From: Streptomyces sp. DSM 15324
GTDB lineage: Bacteria; Actinomycetota; Actinomycetes; Streptomycetales; Streptomycetaceae
Direction: 5' to 3'
Assembly: GCF_001514285.1 (NCBI RefSeq)
Contig: NZ_KQ949033.1
Location: 290,093-354,092 of the forward strand
DNA: 64,000 bases
The notes under the pieces: model-generated
The model's database searches: none
The model's input: the letters and a program-made list of their open reading frames with translations, nothing else
Told to the model about the DNA's origin: nothing
Translations under genes and position numbers: made by a program
Part shown: positions 10,290 to 20,300 of the stretch, one piece after another
Numbering within the stretch: the first letter of the stretch is position 1
Layout: every line of letters begins with the position of its first letter

Positions 10290-10657
10290 GGCGCCCTCCC
10301 CTCGAACGTCTCGGTACGGCGGTCGCCGGTCGCCCTGACGAGGTACGCCACCCGGACCCGCAGCACGCTGTCGTCGCTCTCGACCACCACCGCGTCGATC
10401 TGGATCACGTCCCCCAGCCAGCGCTCCAGCTGGGCATGGACGGCCAGTTGCAGGGTGGCCGCCAGTTCCGGGCTGTTCGGCTCGAAGACCAGGTCCAGCA
10501 GGCCGCAGCCGAAGTCCGGCCGCATCACGCGTTCGCCCGGGCCGGTGAACAGCACCAGCTCGATCAGGTCCGCGATGTGGCCGTCGTACCCGACGTCGGC
10601 CGTCCGCCCCCGTCTGTCCACCCGGAACGGGAAGTCGATGTCGATCCGCTCGGTCAC
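10286..10657 (-). CDS. gp25-like baseplate wedge protein (Afp9-like)
   Basis: A 123-residue protein of the GPW/gp25 family, the normal length for the family. It starts at GTG 10657 and overlaps the next gene by 4 bp. Visible family features are the N-terminal DFPFRVDRRGR, the ADLIELVLFTGPGERVMRP core with the GER turn, and the following FGCGLLDLVFEP. In T4 and eCIS particles gp25 joins the baseplate wedge to the first sheath ring and nucleates sheath assembly. It sits between the PAAR-like tip and the two J-like wedges, the usual arrangement in Afp/PVC-type loci. Confidence 0.93.
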   Translation of the reverse strand: MTERIDIDFPFRVDRRGRTADVGYDGHIADLIELVLFTGPGERVMRPDFGCGLLDLVFEPNSPELAATLQLAVHAQLERWLGDVIQIDAVVVESDDSVLRVRVAYLVRATGDRRTETFEGRAP

Positions 10658-10661
10658 GTGC

Positions 10662-10991
10662 TCAGACCCCCTTGGTTCGTTGCTGTACGACCGTCACCAG
10701 CGGCGGCCCCTGCGGGACCTGCTCCGCGCTCAGGCACAGCCCGGTCGACGCCTGCGTGACGACCGGCGCCCCGGCCACCGTCACCCGCGCCGCCGGTGTC
10801 ACCCAGCGGATCGTCACGCACGGCTGCGGCTTGGGCCCGACGGTGAACGGGCAGCCCGCGATCAGCCAGACGCCGGCCACCGTGGCGGCCGGCAGGCCGG
10901 ACAGGTTCACCCGGGGGGCGGCGGGCAGGTACGACGCCCGCCCGCCGTGCGGGCAGCTCACGGTCGCGTTCACGTGCAGGACGTTCGTCAT
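10662..10991 (-). CDS. PAAR-like spike-tip protein (Afp10-like position)
   Basis: A 109-residue protein starting at ATG 10991, 2 bp after the spike gene stop. The N-terminus (HVNATVSCPHGGRAS) and the later VAGVWLIAGCPFTVGPKPQPC carry spaced Cys and His residues (C13, H15, C47, C58) of the kind that bind metal in PAAR-like tips. Such proteins cap the trimeric spike and can carry cargo. There is no C-terminal effector extension. The position directly after the spike gene fits a spike tip. The assignment rests on position and the Cys/His pattern; the canonical PAAR repeats are weak. Confidence 0.7.
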   Translation of the reverse strand: MTNVLHVNATVSCPHGGRASYLPAAPRVNLSGLPAATVAGVWLIAGCPFTVGPKPQPCVTIRWVTPAARVTVAGAPVVTQASTGLCLSAEQVPQGPPLVTVVQQRTKGV

Positions 10992-10993
10992 CG

Positions 10994-11506
10994 TCAGGTC
11001 ACCGTGAGTCCACCGGCGTTGACGTCCACCATGGTGCCGACCAGCGAGATCGTGGCGCCCTTGCCGTTGCTGATCAGGATCCCGGTGTCGTTGACCGTGA
11101 TCACCGCCCCGCCCGGTGAGCGCAGGGTGATGCCGGGGCCGCCGGGCAGGTCGGACAGGAGGACGCTGTACTGGCCGCGGGTCTGGAGCAGGATGTTCGG
11201 CTGCCCCGGCGGCCCGGCCAGCGCGGGCGGCGGCACCTCGGCCACCGAGCCGAACCAGCAGCCCGTCCAGATCGGGAAGCTGGGGTCGCCCTGCTCGAAC
11301 TCGATCCACACCCCCGCCCCGAGGACCGGGACGGCGTACATCCCGGTCTGCGGGCCGGCCACCGGGAGGCACGGCATCGCGAACGTGCACGGGGTGTCGC
11401 CGAGCACGTCCGGCACCGTGGCCTGGATCCGGCCCTGCTGCAACGGGTCGACGTTGTTGACCACGGTGCCGCGGTACTTGCCGAGGTACTTCGTCGCTTC
11501 TGGCAT
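10994..11506 (-). CDS. Baseplate spike protein (gp5/gpV-like, OB fold plus beta-helix)
   Basis: A 170-residue protein, ATG at 11506 with GAGGAC upstream. Residues 1-95 form the OB-fold expected of gpV/gp5 spikes: KYRGTVVNNVDPLQQGRIQA, then AMPCLPVAG and GAGVWIEFEQGDPSFPIWTG. The C-terminus (LRSPGGAVITVNDTGILISN, then GATISLVGTMVDVN) looks like a short triple-stranded beta-helix needle. It forms the central puncturing device with the upstream hub protein and the downstream PAAR-like tip. In many VgrG proteins hub and spike are fused; here they are separate, as in Afp8-less small spikes of Streptomyces-type and phage-type baseplates. Confidence 0.9.
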   Translation of the reverse strand: MPEATKYLGKYRGTVVNNVDPLQQGRIQATVPDVLGDTPCTFAMPCLPVAGPQTGMYAVPVLGAGVWIEFEQGDPSFPIWTGCWFGSVAEVPPPALAGPPGQPNILLQTRGQYSVLLSDLPGGPGITLRSPGGAVITVNDTGILISNGKGATISLVGTMVDVNAGGLTVT

Positions 11507-11515
11507 CTGTCGTCC

Positions 11516-12643
11516 TCACGGGAGCACGGCCGGGGTCAGGGACACCAGGCCCTCGCGGGCCAGGGTGAAGTTCTGGGTGTACGAGCCGCGCTGCAGGTTG
11601 TGCGTCACGGATTTCACGTAGTAGAGGCCGTCGTACGTCAGCCCCGCCCCGCGCACCCCGACCAGTTCGCGGGGCCGCAGCACCTGCCCGTAGCGGGTGA
11701 CGTCCAGCTGGCCGGAGCCGCTCACCGCGTCGGACGACTCGACCGCCCTGGCGAGCGCCTCGGCGACCGCCTGCGCCGGCTCCTTCTTCGCGGTGTCCGC
11801 GATCACCTTCTTCTTCAGGGCCGGCGCGGGCCGGGCCGCGAGCGGCGGCCGCAGCACGCTCACCTCGGGCACCGGCAGCAGCAGCGCCACCTTGGTGGCG
11901 GGGATCTGGACGCGGGCGACCGGCTGTTCCCGGGCGGAGCCGTCGAACCCGAACGTCATCTGGTCCACGGTGGAGAGGTGGTCGGAGTTCACGGTCAGCG
12001 CGTGCTGCGGGACGCCCAGCCGCACCTCGGGTCCCCAGTAGCCCTTGCTGACGCCCGGCACCGGACCGGGGTCGAGGTAGAAGACGTATCCGTTCGCCTT
12101 GGCCAGCTCGTTGAGGTACCCGAGGTCGGTGCCCTTCTGGAAGTCCACCCGCTGTGTCGGCGGAGGGGTCTGCGGCACCAGCTCGGGGACGACCAGCGGC
12201 ACGATCCCGTACTGCGCGTACTGCGCGATGATCGTCGCCACCCGGACCGCAGGACCCATCGCCGGATAGGGCACGCCCTCGCGCTCCTCCAGGTCCATCA
12301 GCACCGTCAGGTCCTCGCCGGTCAGCGTCAGCGTCGACTGCCCCGGCACCCCGCTCACCCCGACCTCGTGCCGCAGGACGATCCCGTCCATCAGCACCGT
12401 CGGCGTTCCCCGCACGATCGCCGTCAGCACCACCCGGGTCGGCGGGTCGAAGAACCCGGAGGGCAGCAGGGTCCGCGCGATCAGACCGCTCCTGGACAGG
12501 TCGAACGCCAGCTGGAACCCGCTGCGCTGCCCGGCGCTGACCGTGATCTGCGCCGACAGCAGCGCCTCGGTCACCGCCTCGGGCGCCGGCACGGCGATCT
12601 GCCGTCCCATCATCAGCAACAACCGCACGGGCGCCTCGGCCAT
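11516..12643 (-). CDS. Baseplate hub protein (gp27/gpD-like)
   Basis: A 375-residue protein, ATG 12643 after a strong GGGGGGAG site. It resembles the phage late control protein D / VgrG N-terminal hub: an N-terminal barrel (QITVSAGQRSGFQLAFDLSR), a linking segment with TLTLTGEDLTVLMDLEER, then DFQKGTDLGYLNELAKANGY, the typical tower segment, and a C-terminal barrel ending YVKSVTHNLQRGSYTQNFTL. It would form the trimeric adaptor between the tube and the spike encoded directly downstream (9-bp gap). A Lys/Ala-rich linker around residues 275-300 is likely a flexible insert. Confidence 0.88.
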   Translation of the reverse strand: MAEAPVRLLLMMGRQIAVPAPEAVTEALLSAQITVSAGQRSGFQLAFDLSRSGLIARTLLPSGFFDPPTRVVLTAIVRGTPTVLMDGIVLRHEVGVSGVPGQSTLTLTGEDLTVLMDLEEREGVPYPAMGPAVRVATIIAQYAQYGIVPLVVPELVPQTPPPTQRVDFQKGTDLGYLNELAKANGYVFYLDPGPVPGVSKGYWGPEVRLGVPQHALTVNSDHLSTVDQMTFGFDGSAREQPVARVQIPATKVALLLPVPEVSVLRPPLAARPAPALKKKVIADTAKKEPAQAVAEALARAVESSDAVSGSGQLDVTRYGQVLRPRELVGVRGAGLTYDGLYYVKSVTHNLQRGSYTQNFTLAREGLVSLTPAVLP

Positions 12644-12704
12644 CGCTCCCCCCTCTCTCGGTGCGCACCGGCCACTCGCGACCCGGTGTGCGGTCGTCGT
12701 CCGG

Positions 12705-13037
12705 TCAGCCGGTCCGGTCCGGCAGCGTGATCCGCAGGACCCGGCCCGGGGTCCGGGTCAGGTCGGCCGGATCCATGACGGGGTTCGCGTCGGCGATCCG
12801 CCACCACTGTTCGGCGTCGCCCAGGTACCGGTTCGCCAGGTTGTCGGCGCGGTCCCCCTCGGCCACCACATGCGCGTCGATCTGCGCCAGCCGCTCCGGC
12901 GGCGGCAGGATCCGCCGCGGTGTGTACGGGATCTCACGCCCGTCCGCCGTCGTGTGCACCGACTGCCCGATGCCGTGGTACCTGCTGGTCCGCGGATACG
13001 GGTCCGGCGCCGGAATGTCGTCGAGCACCCCTGCCAC
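12705..13037 (-). CDS. LysM-domain baseplate protein
   Basis: A 110-residue protein starting with GTG at 13037, with GGGGGAAG 8 nt upstream; no in-frame ATG gives a sensible length. The C-terminal half (AHVVAEGDRADNLANRYLGD, then AEQWWRIADANPVMDPADL and a TPGRVLRITLP end) is a LysM fold as found in phage tail X/gp53-like baseplate proteins, which clamp neighbouring wedges or peptidoglycan. The N-terminus is Pro-rich and probably flexible. It lies between the tube-initiator-like protein and the hub, matching the LysM position in eCIS loci. Confidence 0.83.
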   Translation of the reverse strand: MAGVLDDIPAPDPYPRTSRYHGIGQSVHTTADGREIPYTPRRILPPPERLAQIDAHVVAEGDRADNLANRYLGDAEQWWRIADANPVMDPADLTRTPGRVLRITLPDRTG

Positions 13038-13099
13038 GCGCTTCCCCCTTCGTCTCGTTCGTCTCGTTCGTGTCGCGACGGTTCGTCGTCGTACGGGTC

Positions 13100-13741
13100 T
13101 CAGATGCCGGTCAGTCCGAGCTGGGCGAGCCGGCCCGCGGCGAGCTGCCCCGCCAGGCGCTCCTTCTGTGCGAGGTGCGCCAGATACAGCTCCGCGCCGC
13201 GGTGCCCGGCGGGCAGGTCGCTGACCGTCAGCAGCCGCAGCCCGACCGCGAGCGTCGCCCGGATCGGCTGCAACTGCTGGTCGAAGGCCTCCTCGGTGAC
13301 CGACAGCTCGGTCAGCCGCACCGGTACGACGCGTCGCGGGCCCCACACGAACAGCGTCAGCGGCTGCTCGACGGGCGTGATCTCGAGCATGCCCAGCGCG
13401 GCCAGCCGGCTGTTCGCCCGCACCTGCGCGGCCGGCGGCTGGATCAGCATCTCCAGGGCCGCCAGCTGCGGGTGCACACCGAGCGGCGACGGCACGGTGA
13501 GCTGGTCGGTGGCGTCCAACTCGGCGGTGAACTTCCACGACTCGACCGCCGGCCCCTTGAGCCGCAACGCCTCGGTCCGGTCCCCCTGCTGCTCCCCACC
13601 GCCCGCCTGCGGCGCGATGCTGCGCTCCAGCGAATCCGGATTGAACTGCAGCACGACGATCCGCTGCGGCGTCCCGCGCTCGGGGTCCACGATCACGATC
13701 CCGGCCTGCACCGGTCTGGGCAGATCCGCGTACCTCGTCAT
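13100..13741 (-). CDS. CIS tube-initiator-like protein (Afp7 N-terminal domain family)
   Basis: A 213-residue protein, ATG 13741 overlapping the previous stop by 4 bp. The pattern VVLQFNPDSLERS near residues 28-40, the later VESWKFTAELDATDQL and GVHPQLAALEMLIQPP, and LFVWGPRRVVPVRLTELSVTEEAF define the CIS tube protein family (T4 gp53/gp54-like, Afp7 N-terminal part). Proteins of this type sit between the hub and the first tube ring. In Afp7 the domain is fused to LysM; here LysM is the next gene, so the pair looks like a split Afp7. A ~60-bp gap separates the two genes. Confidence 0.85.
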   Translation of the reverse strand: MTRYADLPRPVQAGIVIVDPERGTPQRIVVLQFNPDSLERSIAPQAGGGEQQGDRTEALRLKGPAVESWKFTAELDATDQLTVPSPLGVHPQLAALEMLIQPPAAQVRANSRLAALGMLEITPVEQPLTLFVWGPRRVVPVRLTELSVTEEAFDQQLQPIRATLAVGLRLLTVSDLPAGHRGAELYLAHLAQKERLAGQLAAGRLAQLGLTGI

Positions 13742-14358
13742 CCGTCCTCCTCCCCCTCGGTCCGTACGTCGGGCGCGTCGTACCGCGCCTCGAGCGCGAC
13801 ACCCGCGTCCTCGCGCAGTACCGGGTCCTCGTCGAACTCGGCCATCGCCGCGAGCGGTTCGAGGTACTGCGGCCAGAACGCGTACGACGAGGCCGCCAGA
13901 CCCGCCGCGCGGACCTCACGGTCCTTGTCGAACATCGCGGCGGTGATCCGCTCGAAGTACCGGGCGTCGTAGGCGAACGGGGCTCCGAGTCCGGACGTCA
14001 GCACCGCCCGGGCGCGCTCCGTCGCCGTCCGCGCGGACGTGATCGCGGCCAGCAACTCCTCGTCGGTGAGCGGCTGCACGAACCGCTCGACCAGCTCGGC
14101 GAATCGGGCCACCTGCTCCTGGTCGTCCCCGACCAGCACGACCGCGGTGGCGTCGGCCCGCTCGTCGGTGAGGGCCTGGAAGAAGACGCCCGGCGACATC
14201 TGCCAGGACCGCTGGAGCAGCGCGGCAGCCGGCCGTTCCTCGCCGAGGGGGACCATCCGCAGTTCGTCGACGAGACGTCGGACCTTGCGCTCGTCACCGC
14301 GTGAGCGCAGCACCATCCGCCGGCTCAGGACGTGCCGTTCCACACCCTCTCCGCTCAT
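13738..14358 (-). CDS. Unassigned CIS-cluster protein, alpha-helical
   Basis: I do not recognise this 206-residue protein. The start at ATG 14358 lies 1 bp after the giant DUF4157 gene stop. It is predicted mostly helical, acidic at the end, with stretches such as RKVRRLVDELRMVPLGEERP, VGDDQEQVARFAELVERFVQ and a C-terminal part (DREVRAAGLAASSYAFWPQY, then FDEDPVLREDAGVALEARYD) that resembles two HEAT-like helical hairpins. It has no signal peptide or membrane segment. Being tightly coupled to the giant gene, it could be a chaperone, loading factor or immunity protein for it, or a baseplate part. All of these are inferences from position. Confidence 0.6.
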   Translation of the reverse strand: MSGEGVERHVLSRRMVLRSRGDERKVRRLVDELRMVPLGEERPAAALLQRSWQMSPGVFFQALTDERADATAVVLVGDDQEQVARFAELVERFVQPLTDEELLAAITSARTATERARAVLTSGLGAPFAYDARYFERITAAMFDKDREVRAAGLAASSYAFWPQYLEPLAAMAEFDEDPVLREDAGVALEARYDAPDVRTEGEEDG

Positions 14359-14359
14359 G

Positions 14360-17300
14360 TCACGTACCACCGAACAGCCTCCGTTGGATCGCGGGGTCGC
14401 GCAGCAACCTGCGCACATGGCCGAGGAACGCCTGCTGCGCCTCCTCCCTGCCGGACTCGGGGATGACGATCCCCTCGACCAGCAGCAGGGCGCGCATCAT
14501 GGTGACGATCCTGGTCCGCAGCATCTCCGGTGACTCGCCGCCGGGGCGCCGCACGTGCCACGGCTCGCGCGGGCGCACCCCCTCGCCGGCCGCCTTCCGT
14601 TCGCGGTACGCCATGACGGCCGACGCACCGACCGATCCGGGCTGTGCGTAGGGCATCGTCTTCAGGGCTTCCGAGGCCGGGATGCCTCCGGGACGTCCGG
14701 CGACGGCCGCCGCCGAGACCCGCAGCAGCGCCGGACTCGTCACTCCCGGATAGGGGGCCCGCATCGGCTCCGCGACCAGGGGGACGACTGCCCCGATCTG
14801 CGCCTGTGCCGGCAGTTTCCCGAGCGCGTCGAAGTTGCCGGCGTGCGCATACTGCAGGGCCTGGACGGTGGTGGCCGGGTCGGCGGCCGCTGCGGCGGCG
14901 AACCCCGGGTAGTCGAGGCTGACCGAGGTGACCGGCCGCCAGACGCCGGCGGGGCCCTGCGCCATCGGCCTCCAGCGGCCGGCCGGGTCGCTCCCGGTCA
15001 CCCGCAGGGAGGCGATCACGACGGGTGTGCGCCCGCCGAGCGTGATCAACCGCGCTCGGGCGATCCGGCGTTCGGAGATCAACTGGTTCACGCCGTGCGC
15101 GATCGCGAGGGGCGACACGCCGGACGGTGCGGTGATGGACGTCAGGCGCGACGGCACCGCCGGGTCGATCTTCACGCTCCGCCGCCAGGCCTCGGGATCG
15201 ACCTGCCGGGGGTCCATCTTCTCGGCCCTCACCTCGTCCGCCATCTCCCTGAAACGCCGCGTCCTGAGCAGGGCGTCGACCTCTTCGCGCACGATGCGGA
15301 GCAGTTCGTTCTCGCCGACCTCGTCCAGCGGCAGGAAGGGTTCGGCCGGGCTGAGACCGGCGAGGACGTTGCGGACGGGCCGACCGGTCAGGTAGAGGCG
15401 CCTGAGGCGGTACCACGGGCGCAGCGGGATCAGCGCGGCGCGCAGGATGTGCTCCCGCACACCGCGCCGTACCAGTTTCCGCAGCACCGGCCGCAGCCGT
15501 CCGGTGATCCGGGCGAGCCGCTGTTCCTTGGACTCCTGGGGCTTGTTCCGGGTGTTCCGGCGGTTCTGCGCGCGTCGGTCGGCGACCTTCCTGCGCCAGT
15601 CCCGGAACTTCTCCCTGCCCTTGGCCACCAGGTTCCTCAGCCTGCGGGCGCTCGCCGTCAGCGCGCGGCCCAGCCTGCTGTGCGCGAGCCCCGCACCCAG
15701 CCGCCGGATCGTGCGGCCGACCGTTCTCAGCGCGGGCCCGACCACCCGGCCGACCGCGCCCGCCGCACGTCGTACCCCGCCGGCCGCGGCGCGCAGACCG
15801 CCCCGGGCGGCGGCGCCGACCCGGCGCGCGCCCGACCGCACGGCCCGTGCCGTCGCGGTGACGCCGCGCCGGACCGCCTGCGCGGTGGCGACGGCACCGC
15901 GCCTGACGGCCGCCACCCCGCGGCGCAGCGCGTTCCGGGCGGCGTCGACCCCGCGGCCGGCGGTCTTCCGCACGGCGCGGGCGCCGCGGCCCAGGCCCTT
16001 CATGATCTTCTCGGCGATGCCCTTGAGCCGGGTGCCGACGCCCTTCAGCGCCTTCCCGATCCGCGCCATGAGGAAGTTCGCGAGGAACTCCAGCAGCGCC
16101 ACCGCCCCGGCCGCCACGGCCCGCGCGAACAGGCACGCCGCCGCCGCGCCACCGGCCTTCACGGCCTTCAGGAAGGTCAGGAACGCGCTGAAGGCGGCGA
16201 TGACCCTGCTGACGCTCTGATAGGCCGCCATCACGCCCTGGGCGATGGCGAGGATGCCGCCGACGGCCGGGACGATCAGGGCGATCAGCTTCTCGACGAC
16301 GAGCGAGACGATCATCGCGGGCAGTGACTGCACGATCGTCCGCCAGGCCATCCTGCCGATCTGCGCGACCGACATACAGCCCTTCACCAGCACGTTCCAC
16401 AGCATCTTGCCGATGCCGACGACGGACTCGACCTTCTCGTCGAACCACGCCCTGACCGCGCTCTTGATCGCGCCCCAGAGGAAGGTGCGGACCCCGTCCC
16501 GGGCCGTGGCGCCGAGCTTGCGGACCCAGCCGATCGGGTCCGGCGCGATGTCCTTGACCAGCGCCGCGGCGTCACCGAGCAGCCGGAGCGCGGAGTCGAC
16601 GAACTCGATCGCCTTCGTCACCGCGCCGCGGACCACCTCGACGGCCGCGAGCAGCGCCTTCTCGTACAGCCGCAGGACCGCGACCAACGCGTCGGCCAGT
16701 GCGTCGACGAGCGCGTGGACCGCCTTCTTCAGCCGGTCGGCGAGCTGCTGCACCCGGGCGACGGCGGCGTCGCGCATCGAGACGATCGCCCTGCGCATCT
16801 TCTCCGCAATGCCCGGGAAGACGGTGGCGATCGCGCTCACCGCGGCAAGGAGCACGTGCGCGAGGCCCTTGATGATGCCGGTGATCGCCTTCGCAGCCAG
16901 GTCGATCAGCCCGTCGACCGCCTTCTTGAAGCCTTCCTTGATGGCGTCGATCGCCCTGACGGCCAGGTCGAAGACACCCTTGATCACCGAGACGAGCGCG
17001 TCGAACGCGGCCTTGACCTTGGACTTGGCCCAGCCCCACCAGCCGGAGGACTCCTGCTTCTTGGCCTCGCGCTCCTTGCGGGCCTTCTCCTCTGCGGCCC
17101 TGCGCTCCCTGCCGATCCGGTCGTTGTCCTCGTTCCTGCGCCGGTCGACGGCGGCGTCGGCCTCGGTCTTCCTCGCCGCGGTGTCCTCGCGGGCCCTGCC
17201 GTGCGCGTCGGTCGCGGTCCGGGTGGTGTCCTCGACCGCCCTGTCCTGCTCGTCACGCCACGCACCGCGCCGGCCGGCCGCGTCCTCGCGCGCTTCCTGG

Positions 17301-20300
17301 CGTACGGCGGCCTGCTGGTCGCTGTTCTCCGCGACGGCCTGCCGGACCTGGGCACGGTGGTCCGCACTCGCCCGGTCGGACTGGTTCTGCTGGTCCTGCC
17401 CGGCCCGGCCCATCCGGCCGCGGCCGTCGGCGAAGCCCGCCTGGATCTGCGGGCCGCGTTCCTGTAGGGCGACCGCCGACACCGTCTCCGGGTCCGCCGC
17501 GCCGGTCCCCGGGGCGCCCATCGCGGCGGGGGCGCCGACGGCGGGCGTGCGGCCGGGCACCGAGGCGGTGAGTGTCTCGCCGGGCGCGTCCGGGTAGATC
17601 CGGTACTCGCCGAGCCCGACCGCCGCGTCCTGCCGGCCGAGCGCGTGCGTCCGGTGGATCCGGTCCTCGGTCTGCCGGTGCTGCTCGTCGGCGAGCGCCG
17701 GGTCGGTCCCGCCCTCCAGCCGGACCCTGGGCGCGGCCCCGACGGTGGTGTACAACCGGTCGTCCCGGGTGGGTACGCCGTCGACCGCGCCCTGGAGCCG
17801 CTGGATCTCCGCTTCGCCGGCCTTCTCCTCACCGCCCCCGGCGACGACGACCGGGTCCTGGACCCGGGTCGCGGGGTTCGGGGTGTCCGCGGTCGGGGGC
17901 GGGTCGGCCTCGCGCTGCCGGGCGAGCGTCTGCGGGGTCACCTCCGTCATCGGTTCGACCGCGGTGGACACCGGCTCACCGGTCGGCGGGGCCCCGGCCT
18001 GGGTCCGGGGGGCGCCGCTGGGCCGTTCGAGCGTCGGCGGGGCGTCCCGGATGTCCTGGTGCTCCTTGCCGACGGTGGTGTCCACGGCCCGGTCGACGCC
18101 GCCGAGTGCCTGCGGCATGCGGGCCGGTGGCTGGGACGAGACCGTCGCGAGCGCGGCCGTCGGCTCCTGGCCGGAGACGTCGGGCGGCGGCTGCGCCTGG
18201 GGGGTCCGCTCGGCCGGGGCCGGTGCGCCGCCTCCGCCGCAGCCGCCGCCCCCGTCCTGGGCGGCGGCCTCCGTCGTGGCCGCCGGTGCTCCGGCGCATC
18301 CGCCGCCGCCGGTCTCCAGCGACCCCTCGGGCCCGGCGCCGGGAGGGGTGCCTGCTGGCCCCGGTTGTCCGGGCGCCGGTCGTCCGGGCGCCGCCGCCGG
18401 GCTGCCGCCGGGGGCGGCCTCCGCCAGCTGGGGGTCGCCGGGCATCGGTTCCGTCGGCAGTGGTTCCTCCGGGCCCCTCCCGCCCGGAGCGACGGATTCC
18501 TCGGCGGCGGGTCCGGCGGTGGCGGACGGGGCCGTGGCGGGCCCGGCCCCGGCGGGTTCGGCGGCCGGACCGGTGGCGATTGCGGTGGCGGGTTCGGCGG
18601 CCGGACCGTCGGCGGTCGCGGTGGGGGGCTCCGCGAAACCGGTCGTGGTGGCCATCGTGCCTTCGGCCGAACCGCCGGGCGGGCCCGCGGGCTCGGTGGC
18701 GTCGACGTCGGTCCCGGCCTCCGCCCCCGGTGTGCCGGCCGCGGCCCCCTCGCCCTCGACCGCCCCGTCCTGCGGGCCCGGCGCGTCGGCGCGCTCCAGC
18801 TCCGGCTCGGCGGCCCGCTCGGCCTGCTCGGCGCGGTCGGGATCCCGTGGCTCGGCCTCGACCGGCGGGGGTGCGGGCATGCCCGGCAGTGCGCGCGGCT
18901 TCGGTGGCGTGCTCCGCGGCTCGGCGTTCAGTTCGTCGTCGACGGTCGGCACCGCGGACAGGTCCGGGTCGGTCTTCGGCACCCGGTCCGGCGCCGGCCG
19001 GTCCGCCCCCGCCGCCTGCTCGGCCCGGTCGGCGACCTGCTGCGGCGACTCGGGCTCGGCGGCCGCCTCCGGTGCCGGTACCTCGGCCTCCGCGTCGGCC
19101 TCGGTGGGCAGCGGCCTCTCCTGCTCGGGCGGTTCGTCCCGTGTGCCCCGCTCCTTCAGCAGCCCGTGCCGGGCCAGGGGGCCCTGCGGGTCGTTCGCCA
19201 CCTCCTCGGCGCGGTCCTCGCGCACCGGGTCGGCGCCTCCGCCGTCGGCCGGGGCGGCCGTGGCGACCTGGGCCCCGACGACCGGTGCCCGACCGACCGG
19301 CTCCGGGCCGGCCGGGCCCGCCCCGGCCCCGGGCGCGGCCACCTCCGGCGGGGCGGACGCACCTCCCGCCGCTGCCTCCGCCCGAGCCGAGCGGTCTCCG
19401 GGGGCGGCGGGCTGTTCCACACCCTCCGCCTCCGCACCCTCAGCCTCCGCGCCCTCCGCCTCCTGCCGCTTGCCCCGTTCGGTGGCCTCGCCCTGGTCCG
19501 TGGCCTGGTCCCGCTCGGTGGCCTCGCGGTGCTCGTCGTCCCCGCGCTTGTGCCGGTCCTCCGGGGCGGAGTCCCTGCCGCCCCGGTCGTCGAGCGCCGC
19601 GCCCTTGTCGCGCTCGGCGTCCTGCCGGTCCCGCTCCTCCTGGCGCCCGTCCCGCTCCCGGTCCGCACGCTCGCGCTCGTCGCCCGCCGTCCGCTCGGCC
19701 CGGTCGCGCCGCTCGGTCCGCTCCCGCTCGGCGGGCTCCACCACGGGCTCCGGGACGACGGCGGTGTCCACGGGCGGGCCCGCGGCCGTGTCGGCCACGA
19801 GCACCAGGTGCTCGATCCTCAGGTATTCGGCCGACGGCAGCCGCTGCCGCAGCCGGTCGAGCACGTCGGACCGCAGCTGCGGCGCCAGCCGTACGAGCTG
19901 CTGCCGCACCCGCCCCGCCGCGTCCGCCGGGTCGCCGCGCAGCGTACGCACCACACCGGCGACGATCCGGTCCACCAGCGCCGCGGGGTCCAGTTGCTCG
20001 GCGCGCAGCTGGGACACGTCGACGCTGATGAACCGCAGCCACGACACCGACTGCGCGCCCCGCCGCGCCACCGCCCGCTCACCGCCGGTCGCCGTGCCCC
20101 GCTCACCGAGGGCGCGGTCCACCCGCTGTTCGGCCTCGCGCTCCACCCCGTCCAGCGGCCGGCTCAGCGTGCCGTCCTGCCGGCCGAGCCGCAGCCGCCC
20201 GGGCGCGTCCGGCAGTTGCACGGTGTGCAGGAGCTCGTGCGCGAGCAGCCGCAGCCCCTCGGCGGTCTCCGGGCGGTACCTGCCGGCGGCGAAGAAGATG

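Noticed and set aside
3721..11621. Two further very long plus-strand open frames
   Set aside because: Same shadow effect of high third-position GC; they oppose clear gpJ, gp25, spike and hub genes.
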